In this document: positions 1-9,006 of the stretch, one piece after another
Position numbering within the stretch: the first letter of the stretch is position 1
How the letters are laid out: each line of letters begins with the position of its first letter
Origin: a virus
Strand: one strand, 5' to 3'
DNA length: 48,313 nucleotides
Virus record (IMG/VR): IMGVR_UViG_3300003937_000005
Location: 1-48,313 of that record
Notes under the pieces: model-generated
The model's input: the letters and a program-made list of their open reading frames with translations, nothing else
Told to the model about the DNA's origin: nothing
Databases searched by the model: none
Program-made: the position numbers and the translations under genes

Positions 1-19
1 CGTTAGGATAAAAATTTAA

Positions 20-349
20 ATGGCAACATACTTTAAAAATTCAATAATAAAAAACGTTAGGACAGTTCCAATAACGGTTTATTCACCGCCAATAGGAACT
101 AACACAATTGTTTTAGGACTTAATCTTGCAAACTTAATTGAAAGTATTGTAAAAGTTACTGTAACATTACAAGATACAACTAGTGTTTCAGGTTATATTG
201 TTAAAGATGTAATGATTGCCCCTAATTCTAGTTTAAGAATTTTAAGTGCAGGTGAAAAATTAATTATTGCCTCACAAAGTACACTACAAGTGAATGCGGA
301 TATTGCCGATTCAGTAGATGTTGTAATGAGTTTCGTGGAGTTAACATAA
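20..349 (+). CDS. small virion structural protein (hypothetical)
   Basis: A 109-aa protein with alternating hydrophobic residues typical of a small all-beta fold. It has no signal peptide or membrane segment. A stretch near residues 29-38 (TIVLGLNLAN) and the end (DVVMSFVELT) are of a kind seen in small virion proteins of marine T4-like phages; that is recollection, not a search. The SAGEKLII motif (residues 77-84) resembles SAGQKLVV in the 105-aa protein at 14891, so the two may share a fold. TTAGGA lies upstream as a possible ribosome site, and the stop is one base from the next ATG, which suggests co-translation with the following fibre genes. A role in the fibre or baseplate periphery is inferred from context only. 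Confidence 0.6.
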   Translation: MATYFKNSIIKNVRTVPITVYSPPIGTNTIVLGLNLANLIESIVKVTVTLQDTTSVSGYIVKDVMIAPNSSLRILSAGEKLIIASQSTLQVNADIADSVDVVMSFVELT

Positions 350-350
350 G

Positions 351-809
351 ATGAGTGATATTGGTCAAAATTTAAAAGCATATATGTTAGCAGGAATTAA
401 AGATAGATATTTCTATGGTTTAAGAAGAACTATCGATGGAACTTTGTATATGCATAAAATTGATCAAATGAAAGCTGGAGAATCTGTTTCAATTAATGTT
501 CCAGGTAATCCTGCAGAAAATTATATTGATTTTGATCAAGGAACTGATTTTTATGAAGGTAGAGGACCAAATCATTCTCTAGTTTATGAAAATTTAAAAT
601 ACGAACAATTTAGATGGGACGATGTTAATCTAAATTATTATGTAAACGATAATGGAGAGTTAGTAGTAAGAATTAATGCTACAAAAGATCAGGGCACTGT
701 CACTTATCCAGAAACATTAGAAGAAGCTAGTGTCCAGCCTAAGGAATTTACATTTGATAGAGATGTATATTCATTTGATAGTAATGAAAGAACTTGGGAT
801 AGAACTTAA
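351..809 (+). CDS. fibre-associated virion protein, paralogue of 3424-3780
   Basis: A 152-aa protein whose residues ~15-110 are clearly paralogous to the 118-aa product at 3424. Shared blocks are RYFYGLRRT, NYxDFxxGxDFYxGR, the YEN-L-YEQ-x-W-D segment and a Y-NxxGELVxRxN end. The extra C-terminal ~40 residues (ending near NERTWDRT) are absent from the paralogue. There is no enzyme motif, signal peptide or membrane segment. Its place between small virion proteins and a modular fibre, with a one-base gap to the upstream stop, argues for a structural role such as a fibre connector. The function is unknown. Confidence 0.6.
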   Translation: MSDIGQNLKAYMLAGIKDRYFYGLRRTIDGTLYMHKIDQMKAGESVSINVPGNPAENYIDFDQGTDFYEGRGPNHSLVYENLKYEQFRWDDVNLNYYVNDNGELVVRINATKDQGTVTYPETLEEASVQPKEFTFDRDVYSFDSNERTWDRT

Positions 810-828
810 AACGTGGGAGTATTAAAAA

Positions 829-3417
829 ATGGCTAAAGAAACGATAAATGATGGTATTATACCTAATGATGGTCAAGGAGACAATCTTAGGTTAGGTGCC
901 CAAAAAATAAATTCGAATTTTGATGAATTATATAATGCATTAGGAAATGGAGATACTTTATCTACTATTTCTTCTAATACAGTTACGGCAACAGGAGGTA
1001 ATAAAATTACTTTCTTCTTTGCAACTGAAGGAGATTTACCTAACGCAACAACGTATGACGGAATGTTCGCCCACGTACATGACGACAATACGAATAGAGT
1101 TGCTCACTCAGGTACTTGGGTTAAATTACTCCAAGAAACTTCTTCTATCGATATGTTATCAGATGTTGAGACTTCTAGTCCAGCACCAGGTGATGGTCAA
1201 GCGTTAGTATGGAATAATGCAAATAGTAGATGGCAGGCAGGAAGTATTGATGCAGGCGCATCAACTTTTGTGTCATTAACTGACACTCCAGCAAACTTTA
1301 GTGGAGCTAGTAGCAAATTTGTATCAATTAATTCTGGTGCAACTGCTATAGAATTTACTTCTCCTAGCATTAATAAAATGTCAGATGTAGATGTAACTAC
1401 TACGCCCCCAACAGCTGGACAAGTTTTAAAATGGAATGGTACAAATTGGATTCCAGGTGTTGATGCAACATCAGGAGGAGCAGGATCAGATGCAGATACT
1501 TTAGATGGTTTAGATAGTACATATTTTTTAAATTATAATAATATTACTAACAAAGGACAAAATTTTAGTAAATCTTTTAGCGTATCAGCGGCAACGTATA
1601 CACCTACAACTGGTGTAATGGAATTAACTATTGGTGCACATAATTTAATAATAGGTAACAAAATTAAGATTTCCCCAAATAGTTTAGGTTTTTCTTGTTC
1701 TTTTGATAATAATGTAGCAACTTCAACTTATCCTAGAGCATCAGGATCAGCGGCGCCGGGTGGAGCAGATTATTTTTACAATAAACCAATAGAAATTACA
1801 GCCGTTTCGGCAACAACAATTACAATGAATGTTGGAACTGGAAATGTTAAATCTTATAATGTATCAAATGCAGTATATACACCAGCAACAGGTAATATGG
1901 TATTAACAATTGGAACACATACTTTAGTAGCTGGTAATCATATTGATATTGCAACAGGTGGTTTAACTTTTAGTTGTGCCCTAGACGGACACGCTACTAA
2001 TACAGCATATCCAAGAGCATCTGGAAGTGCGGCACCTGGTGGTTACGATTACTTTTATAACAAACCATGTCAAATTACATCAGTAGGTGCAACAACAATT
2101 ACAATGAATGTTGGTATATCAAGTAATACAACAACACATACTTTTGTAAGTGCTATTAATGGTGCTATAACAAATTCAAATTCACATACATTTATAAGTG
2201 CTTCTGCTGATTGTGTAACATTTTCACAAACTTTTGTAGACTTATCAGACACTCCTTCAGATTATACAGGAGCGGCAGATAGATTTGTTAAAGTTAATTC
2301 ATCAGCTGATGGAATAGTATTTGCTGTTGGTACTTCAGGTGATAGTAATTTATCAGAACTTTCTGATGTAACAACAATAGGAGATTATTACAATGTATCA
2401 AATGCAGTATACACACCTGCATCAGGAGTAATTGTATTAACTATTGGATTACATAGTTTACAAGTTGGTCACAATATAAAAATTGCTTCAAACAGTTTAA
2501 CATTTACTTGTGCAATGGATAGTAATGCAACAGAACATACATATCCAAGAGGAAGTGGATCAGCTTACGCAGGTGGAAAAGATCCTGCATATACTTCAAC
2601 ATCTGCAATTACGGCAGTAGGTACAGATTCAATTACTGTAAATGTTGGTATATCTAGTAATACAACAGCACACACTTTTGTAAGAGCTAGTGACAATTGT
2701 ATATCAGTTACTGAAAAAACTTATAGTACATCAGCGGCAACATACACACCAGCAACTGGAGTAATGCAATTAACAATAGGAACCCATGCTATTAAGTCTG
2801 GACATTCTGTTATGATTGCGGCAAATAGTTTGACGTTTACGTGTGCAATGGATAGTCATAATACACAACATACATATCCAAGATCATCTGGCGGAAACGC
2901 ACCTGATGGAGTAGATTATGTATATAATAAACCAGTTTTAGTTACATCAACAACATCAACGACAATTACAATGAATGTTGGTGTATCTAGTAATACAACA
3001 GCACATACTTTTATAAGTGCTAATGCAAATAATGTAAAAGTTGCACCAACACATGGTGATTCATTATATTTCAATGGAGTATCTTGGGTAAAACAAAACG
3101 GACCAATATCAAGATATGAAATTACAAATGATGGAAACAACAATTATGTTTGGGAAGGACCTGGTTTTACAACTGGAACTAATGATCCAGTAATGTATAT
3201 GAACAGAGGTCATACATACGTCTTGAATAATAATTCGGGCGGCAGTCATTCATTTGAAATAAGAGTTAGTAATGGTGGTTCAGCATATACTAGTGGAGTA
3301 ACAGGTGATAAAACAAATACGCAAGTATTTAGAGTACCAATGGATGCACCTAGTACATTGTATTATCAATGTACAACTCATACAGCAATGGGTAACACAA
3401 TTAACATAGTGAGCTAA
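829..3417 (+). CDS. modular tail fibre protein with C-terminal cupredoxin-like domain
   Basis: An 862-aa fibre-like protein. The N-terminus (GQGDNLRLGAQKINSNFDEL, residues ~15-34) is of a kind typical of marine phage fibre proteins. Then come linker repeats (LSDVxxxxPxxGQxLxW) and a DTLDGLDSTYFL motif found in phage fibres. Four copies of a ~100-aa module follow, at about residues 250-340, 343-440, 521-620 and 631-730, each with YTPxTG, LTIGxH, FxCxxD, YPRxSG and TxNVG. The C-terminal ~105 residues look like a cupredoxin: H807, C848, H851 and M854 stand where type-1 copper ligands occur, with amicyanin-like C-x2-H-x2-M spacing. A role in adsorption is inferred; copper binding is a prediction. 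Confidence 0.75.
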   Translation: MAKETINDGIIPNDGQGDNLRLGAQKINSNFDELYNALGNGDTLSTISSNTVTATGGNKITFFFATEGDLPNATTYDGMFAHVHDDNTNRVAHSGTWVKLLQETSSIDMLSDVETSSPAPGDGQALVWNNANSRWQAGSIDAGASTFVSLTDTPANFSGASSKFVSINSGATAIEFTSPSINKMSDVDVTTTPPTAGQVLKWNGTNWIPGVDATSGGAGSDADTLDGLDSTYFLNYNNITNKGQNFSKSFSVSAATYTPTTGVMELTIGAHNLIIGNKIKISPNSLGFSCSFDNNVATSTYPRASGSAAPGGADYFYNKPIEITAVSATTITMNVGTGNVKSYNVSNAVYTPATGNMVLTIGTHTLVAGNHIDIATGGLTFSCALDGHATNTAYPRASGSAAPGGYDYFYNKPCQITSVGATTITMNVGISSNTTTHTFVSAINGAITNSNSHTFISASADCVTFSQTFVDLSDTPSDYTGAADRFVKVNSSADGIVFAVGTSGDSNLSELSDVTTIGDYYNVSNAVYTPASGVIVLTIGLHSLQVGHNIKIASNSLTFTCAMDSNATEHTYPRGSGSAYAGGKDPAYTSTSAITAVGTDSITVNVGISSNTTAHTFVRASDNCISVTEKTYSTSAATYTPATGVMQLTIGTHAIKSGHSVMIAANSLTFTCAMDSHNTQHTYPRSSGGNAPDGVDYVYNKPVLVTSTTSTTITMNVGVSSNTTAHTFISANANNVKVAPTHGDSLYFNGVSWVKQNGPISRYEITNDGNNNYVWEGPGFTTGTNDPVMYMNRGHTYVLNNNSGGSHSFEIRVSNGGSAYTSGVTGDKTNTQVFRVPMDAPSTLYYQCTTHTAMGNTINIVS
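1580..3020 (+). repeat. four M1 modules in the 862-aa fibre
   Basis: Approximate copies at 1580-1840, 1858-2150, 2392-2690 and 2719-3020, each ~100 codons. The protein pattern is YTPxTGxMxLTIGxH, SLTFxCAMD, YPRxSGSAAPGG, YNKP and TTITMNVG, then HTF. The same module recurs at 12045 (truncated) and twice in the 2570-aa fibre. Confidence 0.75.
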
Positions 3418-3423
3418 TAATTT

Positions 3424-3780
3424 ATGGCACAAAACGAACTTGGAATAGGTATAGAAGAATTAACAAATACACTTGGAGACTCTAGGTATTTTTATGGACT
3501 TAGAAGAACTAATACAGGTGAAGTATATCTTTCTAAAGTAGATTTATTAGAACTAAATGATGGTGTACAAATTAATAGACCCGGTGCTACACCAGGAAAT
3601 TATAAAGACTTTACAAGAGGTGAAGACTTTTATGATGGTAGAGACTCCCAACATAAAAAAACTTATGAAAATTTAGTATACGAACAATATAAATGGGACG
3701 GTAGAAATATTAATTATTATATTAACAATGAAGGTGAATTAGTATTAAGAGTTAATGAACAATATGTATACAATACATAA
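3424..3780 (+). CDS. fibre-associated virion protein, shorter paralogue of 351-809
   Basis: A 118-aa protein and a duplicate of the 152-aa product at 351. It keeps SRYFYGLRRT (N-terminal third), the GNYKDFTRGEDFYDGR block and the NINYYINNEGELVLRVN block, and lacks the longer protein's C-terminal extension. It starts seven bases after the preceding fibre's stop and is followed by a late promoter box and the first giant fibre. The pattern (small protein, fibre, small protein, fibre) suggests that each fibre is accompanied by one of these small proteins. No catalytic motif is visible. The function is unknown, probably structural. Confidence 0.6.
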   Translation: MAQNELGIGIEELTNTLGDSRYFYGLRRTNTGEVYLSKVDLLELNDGVQINRPGATPGNYKDFTRGEDFYDGRDSQHKKTYENLVYEQYKWDGRNINYYINNEGELVLRVNEQYVYNT

Positions 3781-3788
3781 AATAAATA
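3781..3788 (+). promoter_or_regulatory. T4-type late promoter box AATAAATA
   Basis: AATAAATACTAG matches the T4 late consensus TATAAATACTAT closely, with one mismatch in the core octamer. It lies 16 bases before the ATG of the giant fibre at 3805, with TTAGGA between as a ribosome site. T4 late promoters are read by a phage sigma-like gp55; that gene is not in this window. Confidence 0.6.
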
Positions 3789-3804
3789 CTAGTAATTAGG
3801 ACTT

Positions 3805-6800
3805 ATGGCAGATTTTAAAATAGATAGAATACGTTTTAAATGGAAAGGTGACTGGCTAGCTGGCACTCAGTACGTTAAAGATGATATCGTAAGATATGGT
3901 GCAAAAGTTTATACTTGCGTGGAAGTCCACTTCGCTGACTCCAATTTTTATAATGACTTAGATAACGCTACACCAAGATGGTCTCAAATGATGGACGGTC
4001 AGTCTTGGACTGGAAACTGGCAACCTAATAAATTTTATAAAATAGGTGAAATAGCAAAAGTTGGTGCAACACTTTATAAAGTTACTCAAGGTCACTTATC
4101 AAATGCAGATGCAAATAATGGAATATTAGGTGATGAATCTAAATGGGAATACTTTGCAAGAGGTGAAAAATGGACATCTATTTGGCAACCTAGTACACTT
4201 TATAGTGTAGGTGAAACAGTTGTTTATGGTGGATCAGTTTGGAGATGCGTTTCAGCACACACATCATCTACAGCGGTAGCTGGATTAGAATCTCATCAAG
4301 CTAATTGGATACAATATCATAGATCAGACAATTACAGAGGCTATTGGACACCTAACACAAGATATTATCCAGATGATATTGCAAGATATGGTGGTACAGT
4401 TTATAGAGCTTTATCTGGACATACTTCTGCTCCACATGATAGTTGGACAGGATTTACATCAGCAGATTATTCTACAAATTCTGCCAATGGTGCAGGTGCA
4501 ATTTTAAATATTTTCAAAGTTGATTCAACTTTTTATGCAAAATTTACAAATACAGGAACAAACTTTTCTGCTACAAATACTATTACTTTAGTAGGTAGTA
4601 AAGTTGGCGGTAATGATGGTGCAAATGATCTAGTAATAACAATTAGTACCGTAGATGGTAGCGGAGCAATTTCTACTTTTACTGTAAATGGTACAGCGGT
4701 TGCTGGAACTAATGGTTTAGAAGCCGATCAAGCTAAATGGCAAACAGTAATTGAAGGTATAGATTATATAGGCCATTGGGCAGAAGGAACAAAATATAAT
4801 AAAGGTTCATTAGTATCTTGGAGTCCGGGAATTTGGAAAGTAACAACTGATCACTGGTCAACAACTCCACACATGAATGAAACTAATTTTTCATTGTGGG
4901 TACCAGGTGCAGAATATGAAGGTTCTTGGGATTCTAATACATATTATCAAAAAGGTGATGTTGTACAATTTGGTGGATACAGTTATTCTGCTTTATTAAG
5001 CAATACAAATATTCAACCAGGTGTAACAGATAGTACAAATACTTGGGAATTATTAGCCGCAGGTTATAACCATCGTGGTGAATGGGATAGTACAGCTTCA
5101 TATAAAACTGGAGATATAGTTAGAGCAGGTGGTAATTTATTCATAGCAGTACAAGTTAACACAAATCAAGATCCAATTACAACTTTTGTTTATGATCCAG
5201 GTAGTGATGCTCCTGATCCTTGGCAATTATTAGTAACAGGTAAAGCATTTAAAGGTCCTTGGAAAGAAAGTGATACTAATGGAGCAATTACTTACTATGT
5301 AGGTGATGTAGTTACAGAAAAAGCAGACTTATATGCTTGTATAGAAACTCATGTTGCAACTTCTTCAGATGCTAAACCAACTTTAGACGAAGAAAGTGAC
5401 GAGGTTGGACCACTTTGGATTAGATTGGCACAAGGTGCTACAGGTAACATATTAGAAATAGATGGAGATTTAAAATCTCATTCTGGATCTGACGCAACAA
5501 GAATTGCAATAGGAACTTTTGGACAATTATTCAAAGTTAATGACGCTAATGATTATGGAATATGGGGAGATCATGATGTAGTTGCTAAAGTATTTTATGT
5601 TTCACCTTATGGAACAGATACACTAACAAGTGGTAAAAGTGTTGCAGGTCCATTTAGAACAATCAAATATGCTTGTGATTTTGTTCAACAAGATTTGGCA
5701 AATAGAACACCAGCTACTATAATTGTTAAAACAGGTGTTTATGAAGAAATTTTACCTATAACAGTTCCAGCAAAAGTTCATATTTGGGGAGACTTTACAA
5801 GACGTGGTGCAAACGTTAGACCTAAAACAGGTTACGAAGGAACAGATATGTGGCGTTTACGTGATGCAACAGGACTTGCAAATATAACAATGCAAGGTTT
5901 AACTGGTTCTTTAGGTTCTGAAAATCAATATGGAACAAAAAGACCAACAGGTGGAGCATATGTTTCTTTAGATCCAGGAAGTGGACCAGGTGATGGAACA
6001 GTTTGGATTACTTCTAAATCTCCTTATATTAAAAATTGTTCAATATTTGGGACAGGTTGTACAGGATTAAAAGTAGATGGTGACTTACATAATGGCGGAT
6101 ATAAATCTTTTGTTGCAAATGATTGTACACACTTTATTGAAAATGGTGTTGCGGCTTGGGTTAATGGAGATGCTAGAGTAGAATTTGTTTCAGTATTTGC
6201 TTATTGGGCCCATATAGGATATCTAGCAACAGCTGGTGGAAAATTTAGAGCAACAAATGGTAACTGTTCATATGGAGATTTTGGTGCAGTTGCAGAAGGA
6301 CTTTTAGCAAGTGAAAGTCCTTTAACAGGAAAAGTTAATAACCAATCACAAGAAGCACACATAGACAAAGTATATAATGATGAAAATGAAATTTTTGCTT
6401 TTGCTTTTGATCACGCTGGACAAAATTATACTTCAGCAAGTATAACAATTTCAGGATCAGGTGAAGGTGCGGCAGGAGCCATACGTTGGCCACAAATAAG
6501 AAATGGTGCAGTAAACAAAATTAGAGTTACAGGTAATAATGATTCTACAACACCAGGTGGTACAAATTATACCGAAGTATTAGGAAATGCTCAAATTGGT
6601 ACAAGTAAAGAAATTACGTTAGCACCTCAATATGCCGGAACAACAAATAATACTGTTGGACAAAGAATTTATATTTGGGAAGGTGCAGGTAGAGGACAAT
6701 ACGGATATATTTCTGGTTACAATTCTACAACAAAAGTTGCAACTGTTAAAAAAGAATTTGACGATACAGATGGTTGGCAACACTTCATGGGTGGTTACCC

Positions 6801-8958
6801 AATTGAAAGAATATTAGATGCATCTACAAAATATTCAATAGAACCTAGAATTACTATTTCTCCTACAGCTGGAAGTAGAAGTAATGTTAGCTATGGTTCA
6901 ACAGGAGAAATGCTATTAGGTGCTTCAGGAAAAATTGGAGCATCGGATATTACAACTGTAATAGGAAATGGTGTAGGTAATAGAACTACTGATGGTACAA
7001 GTTGGCTTGCCGCAGGTGGTATTCCTTCTAAAGATTGGAATAGTATTACTAAAACAAATAATTATTTTATAGCAACCGCGGCTGATGGAACAGTAATTAG
7101 ATCAGCTGATGGACAAAACTGGACAGATATTAGTGCAAATATTCCTTCAGATGTATTAAGAGCATCTGCTTGGGACGTCACTGAAGAAATTTTAATTATA
7201 GCATCTGAAACAGGAATGATATACAGATCAACAGATGAAGGTGCTACATTTAATTCAATTCAAGTTGAACTTTATGATGGTTCAACTCAAGTGTTTACAC
7301 AACTTGCTTGTGGTAATGGATTATTCATAGCCGCAAATGCATCAGGACAAACTTGGGAAAGTATGGGTGGTGGAACAACTTGGACTAAAGCCTCTAATAT
7401 GGGTGACTTTTTAATGGATACTAATTCTGGTTTACAAACAGTTCATAGATATAATTTGAAAAAATTAATGTTTGGTGGTGGTAAATTTATCGCATCAGTA
7501 CAAGATGCACCTGGTGATGAAAGTACAGTTGCTAATAAATTTTTAATATCAAATGCTAACGCGGCACAATCACAAACGTCATCTTCTTATAGTTGGTCAG
7601 AAAGTGATACGCCTCCACACGCAGGACCATATAATGATGTTGCATATTCTCAAGGAGTTTATGTTGCAATAACTGATGGTGGTGACCATGCATATAGTTT
7701 TGATGCATTTTCTTGGAAACAATTAGATTCAGCATTGGCAGGATCTTATAATGGTATAGTAGCTGGAAGAAATTCTACAGGCGGATACTTTATTCCATTA
7801 CGAACTGGTTCTCAGTCTGGTGCAGAAAAAATTCTAAAAGGTGCTACACCTTTAGCTAAAGTAGTTACAAATTCTTCAGCAATTAATAATATACAAATTT
7901 TAGATCCAGGTAGTGGATATTCTTCAGAACCTACAGTTACTATTACTGATAATTTAAACACTGCTGACGCAACATTTAAATCATTTGTACATAATGGAGT
8001 ACTTTCTCAACCAGAATTTACAAACAGAGGTACAGGATTTATAAATGTAACTGCAACTTTAAGTGGTGATGGTTTTGCAGATGAATATCAAACTGGAAGT
8101 TATTTAGAAGTTAAAGAAATGACAGGCAAACCAGGACCAGGAGCAATTTTATATATAGATGGAATTGATGACCAAGTTTATAGAATTACTCAGATTAATA
8201 AAATAACAGGAAGTTCTCCAAACATTGCCGCTCAGTTTAGAGTAACACCTAAAATAAAAGCAAATGAATCACCTGCTAATGATATAGCTATAACAATAAG
8301 AGAAAAATATTCTCAAGTTAGATTAACAGGTCATGATTTCTTAGATGTTGGAACTGGTAATAAATCTACAACTAATTATCCAGGTTTATACACTAGTGGT
8401 TATACACCAGGTTATGAACTTAAACAACGAAATGAAACAGTATCAAATGGAGGTGGAAGAGTATTTTATACTTCTACTGACCAAGATGGAAATTACAGAG
8501 TTGGAGAATTATTTGAAGTAGAACAGGCAACTGGAATAGTAACTCTAAATGCTGATTTATTTGACTTATCAGGTTTAACTGAATTAAGTTTGGGTGGAAT
8601 TGTAATAGGTGGAACTGAAGTTAGAATTGAAGAATTTAGTACTGATGGAACAATGGCGGCTAATAGTGATAGTGTTATTCCAACACAAAGAGCTATTTCT
8701 TTATACATAGGTTCTAAAGTTTCTGGCGGTGGAGCAAATCTTTCAACAAATGAAGTAAGAGCAGGACAAATTAAATTAAGAAATACAGAAATATTTAATG
8801 AAGCATATCCTACAAATGGAAAAGTTGTATTTTCTGGAGCGGTTTCTATAGCGTCTGTAAGTGGTAGTATCGTAGCAACTTCGTACTTTTTAGGGGCAGG
8901 ACCGGCTGAATTTTTAAATGAAGGTGGACCTGAAAGAGACGCATTATATGGTGAATAA
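3805..8958 (+). CDS. giant tail fibre with eight CBM5/12-like repeats, beta-helix and BNR-type propeller
   Basis: A 1717-aa fibre. Residues ~10-545 hold eight repeats of the carbohydrate-binding type W-x4-W...Y-x2-GD-x-V-x-Y-G-G-x-x-Y-x-C...HTS, as in chitin-binding CBM5/12 modules. One repeat is interrupted by a foreign module (4488-4705). Residues ~590-830 look like a pectate-lyase-type beta-helix (VFYVSPYGTD, GPFRTIKYA, VKTGVYEEILPI, YGTKRPTGG). Residues ~1050-1350 hold Asp-box/BNR-like segments (RSADGQNW, RSTDEGATF), suggesting a propeller absent from the paralogue at 9007. The C-terminal ~200 residues (RLTGHDFLDVGTGN, GGGRVFYTSTDQDGN, VIPTQRAIS) are shared with that paralogue and look like a trimerising fibre tip or attachment region. 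It is probably a polysaccharide-binding adsorption fibre. Confidence 0.8.
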   Translation: MADFKIDRIRFKWKGDWLAGTQYVKDDIVRYGAKVYTCVEVHFADSNFYNDLDNATPRWSQMMDGQSWTGNWQPNKFYKIGEIAKVGATLYKVTQGHLSNADANNGILGDESKWEYFARGEKWTSIWQPSTLYSVGETVVYGGSVWRCVSAHTSSTAVAGLESHQANWIQYHRSDNYRGYWTPNTRYYPDDIARYGGTVYRALSGHTSAPHDSWTGFTSADYSTNSANGAGAILNIFKVDSTFYAKFTNTGTNFSATNTITLVGSKVGGNDGANDLVITISTVDGSGAISTFTVNGTAVAGTNGLEADQAKWQTVIEGIDYIGHWAEGTKYNKGSLVSWSPGIWKVTTDHWSTTPHMNETNFSLWVPGAEYEGSWDSNTYYQKGDVVQFGGYSYSALLSNTNIQPGVTDSTNTWELLAAGYNHRGEWDSTASYKTGDIVRAGGNLFIAVQVNTNQDPITTFVYDPGSDAPDPWQLLVTGKAFKGPWKESDTNGAITYYVGDVVTEKADLYACIETHVATSSDAKPTLDEESDEVGPLWIRLAQGATGNILEIDGDLKSHSGSDATRIAIGTFGQLFKVNDANDYGIWGDHDVVAKVFYVSPYGTDTLTSGKSVAGPFRTIKYACDFVQQDLANRTPATIIVKTGVYEEILPITVPAKVHIWGDFTRRGANVRPKTGYEGTDMWRLRDATGLANITMQGLTGSLGSENQYGTKRPTGGAYVSLDPGSGPGDGTVWITSKSPYIKNCSIFGTGCTGLKVDGDLHNGGYKSFVANDCTHFIENGVAAWVNGDARVEFVSVFAYWAHIGYLATAGGKFRATNGNCSYGDFGAVAEGLLASESPLTGKVNNQSQEAHIDKVYNDENEIFAFAFDHAGQNYTSASITISGSGEGAAGAIRWPQIRNGAVNKIRVTGNNDSTTPGGTNYTEVLGNAQIGTSKEITLAPQYAGTTNNTVGQRIYIWEGAGRGQYGYISGYNSTTKVATVKKEFDDTDGWQHFMGGYPIERILDASTKYSIEPRITISPTAGSRSNVSYGSTGEMLLGASGKIGASDITTVIGNGVGNRTTDGTSWLAAGGIPSKDWNSITKTNNYFIATAADGTVIRSADGQNWTDISANIPSDVLRASAWDVTEEILIIASETGMIYRSTDEGATFNSIQVELYDGSTQVFTQLACGNGLFIAANASGQTWESMGGGTTWTKASNMGDFLMDTNSGLQTVHRYNLKKLMFGGGKFIASVQDAPGDESTVANKFLISNANAAQSQTSSSYSWSESDTPPHAGPYNDVAYSQGVYVAITDGGDHAYSFDAFSWKQLDSALAGSYNGIVAGRNSTGGYFIPLRTGSQSGAEKILKGATPLAKVVTNSSAINNIQILDPGSGYSSEPTVTITDNLNTADATFKSFVHNGVLSQPEFTNRGTGFINVTATLSGDGFADEYQTGSYLEVKEMTGKPGPGAILYIDGIDDQVYRITQINKITGSSPNIAAQFRVTPKIKANESPANDIAITIREKYSQVRLTGHDFLDVGTGNKSTTNYPGLYTSGYTPGYELKQRNETVSNGGGRVFYTSTDQDGNYRVGELFEVEQATGIVTLNADLFDLSGLTELSLGGIVIGGTEVRIEEFSTDGTMAANSDSVIPTQRAISLYIGSKVSGGGANLSTNEVRAGQIKLRNTEIFNEAYPTNGKVVFSGAVSIASVSGSIVATSYFLGAGPAEFLNEGGPERDALYGE
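4488..4705 (+). repeat. module M2, single copy inserted in a CBM repeat
   Basis: Approximate limits. This ~72-aa insert (GTNFSATNTITLVGSKVGG, then NDLVITISTVDGSGAIS) sits between the HTS and GLEADQAKW parts of the fourth CBM5/12-like repeat, where other repeats carry only a few residues. It resembles the modules arrayed at 28393-30510 in the 2570-aa fibre (GTxLGGxxPAND, xTIxxVDxxGxI). Confidence 0.6.
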
Positions 8959-8973
8959 GGATTTAATAGTAAT

Positions 8974-8981
8974 GATAAATA
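8974..8981 (+). promoter_or_regulatory. T4-type late promoter box GATAAATA
   Basis: GATAAATA, one mismatch from TATAAATA, lies 25 bases before the second giant fibre's ATG (9007). AAAAGGAT follows as a ribosome site. Confidence 0.55.
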
Positions 8982-9006
8982 AAAGATATAAAAGGATTTA
9001 ACAAAA

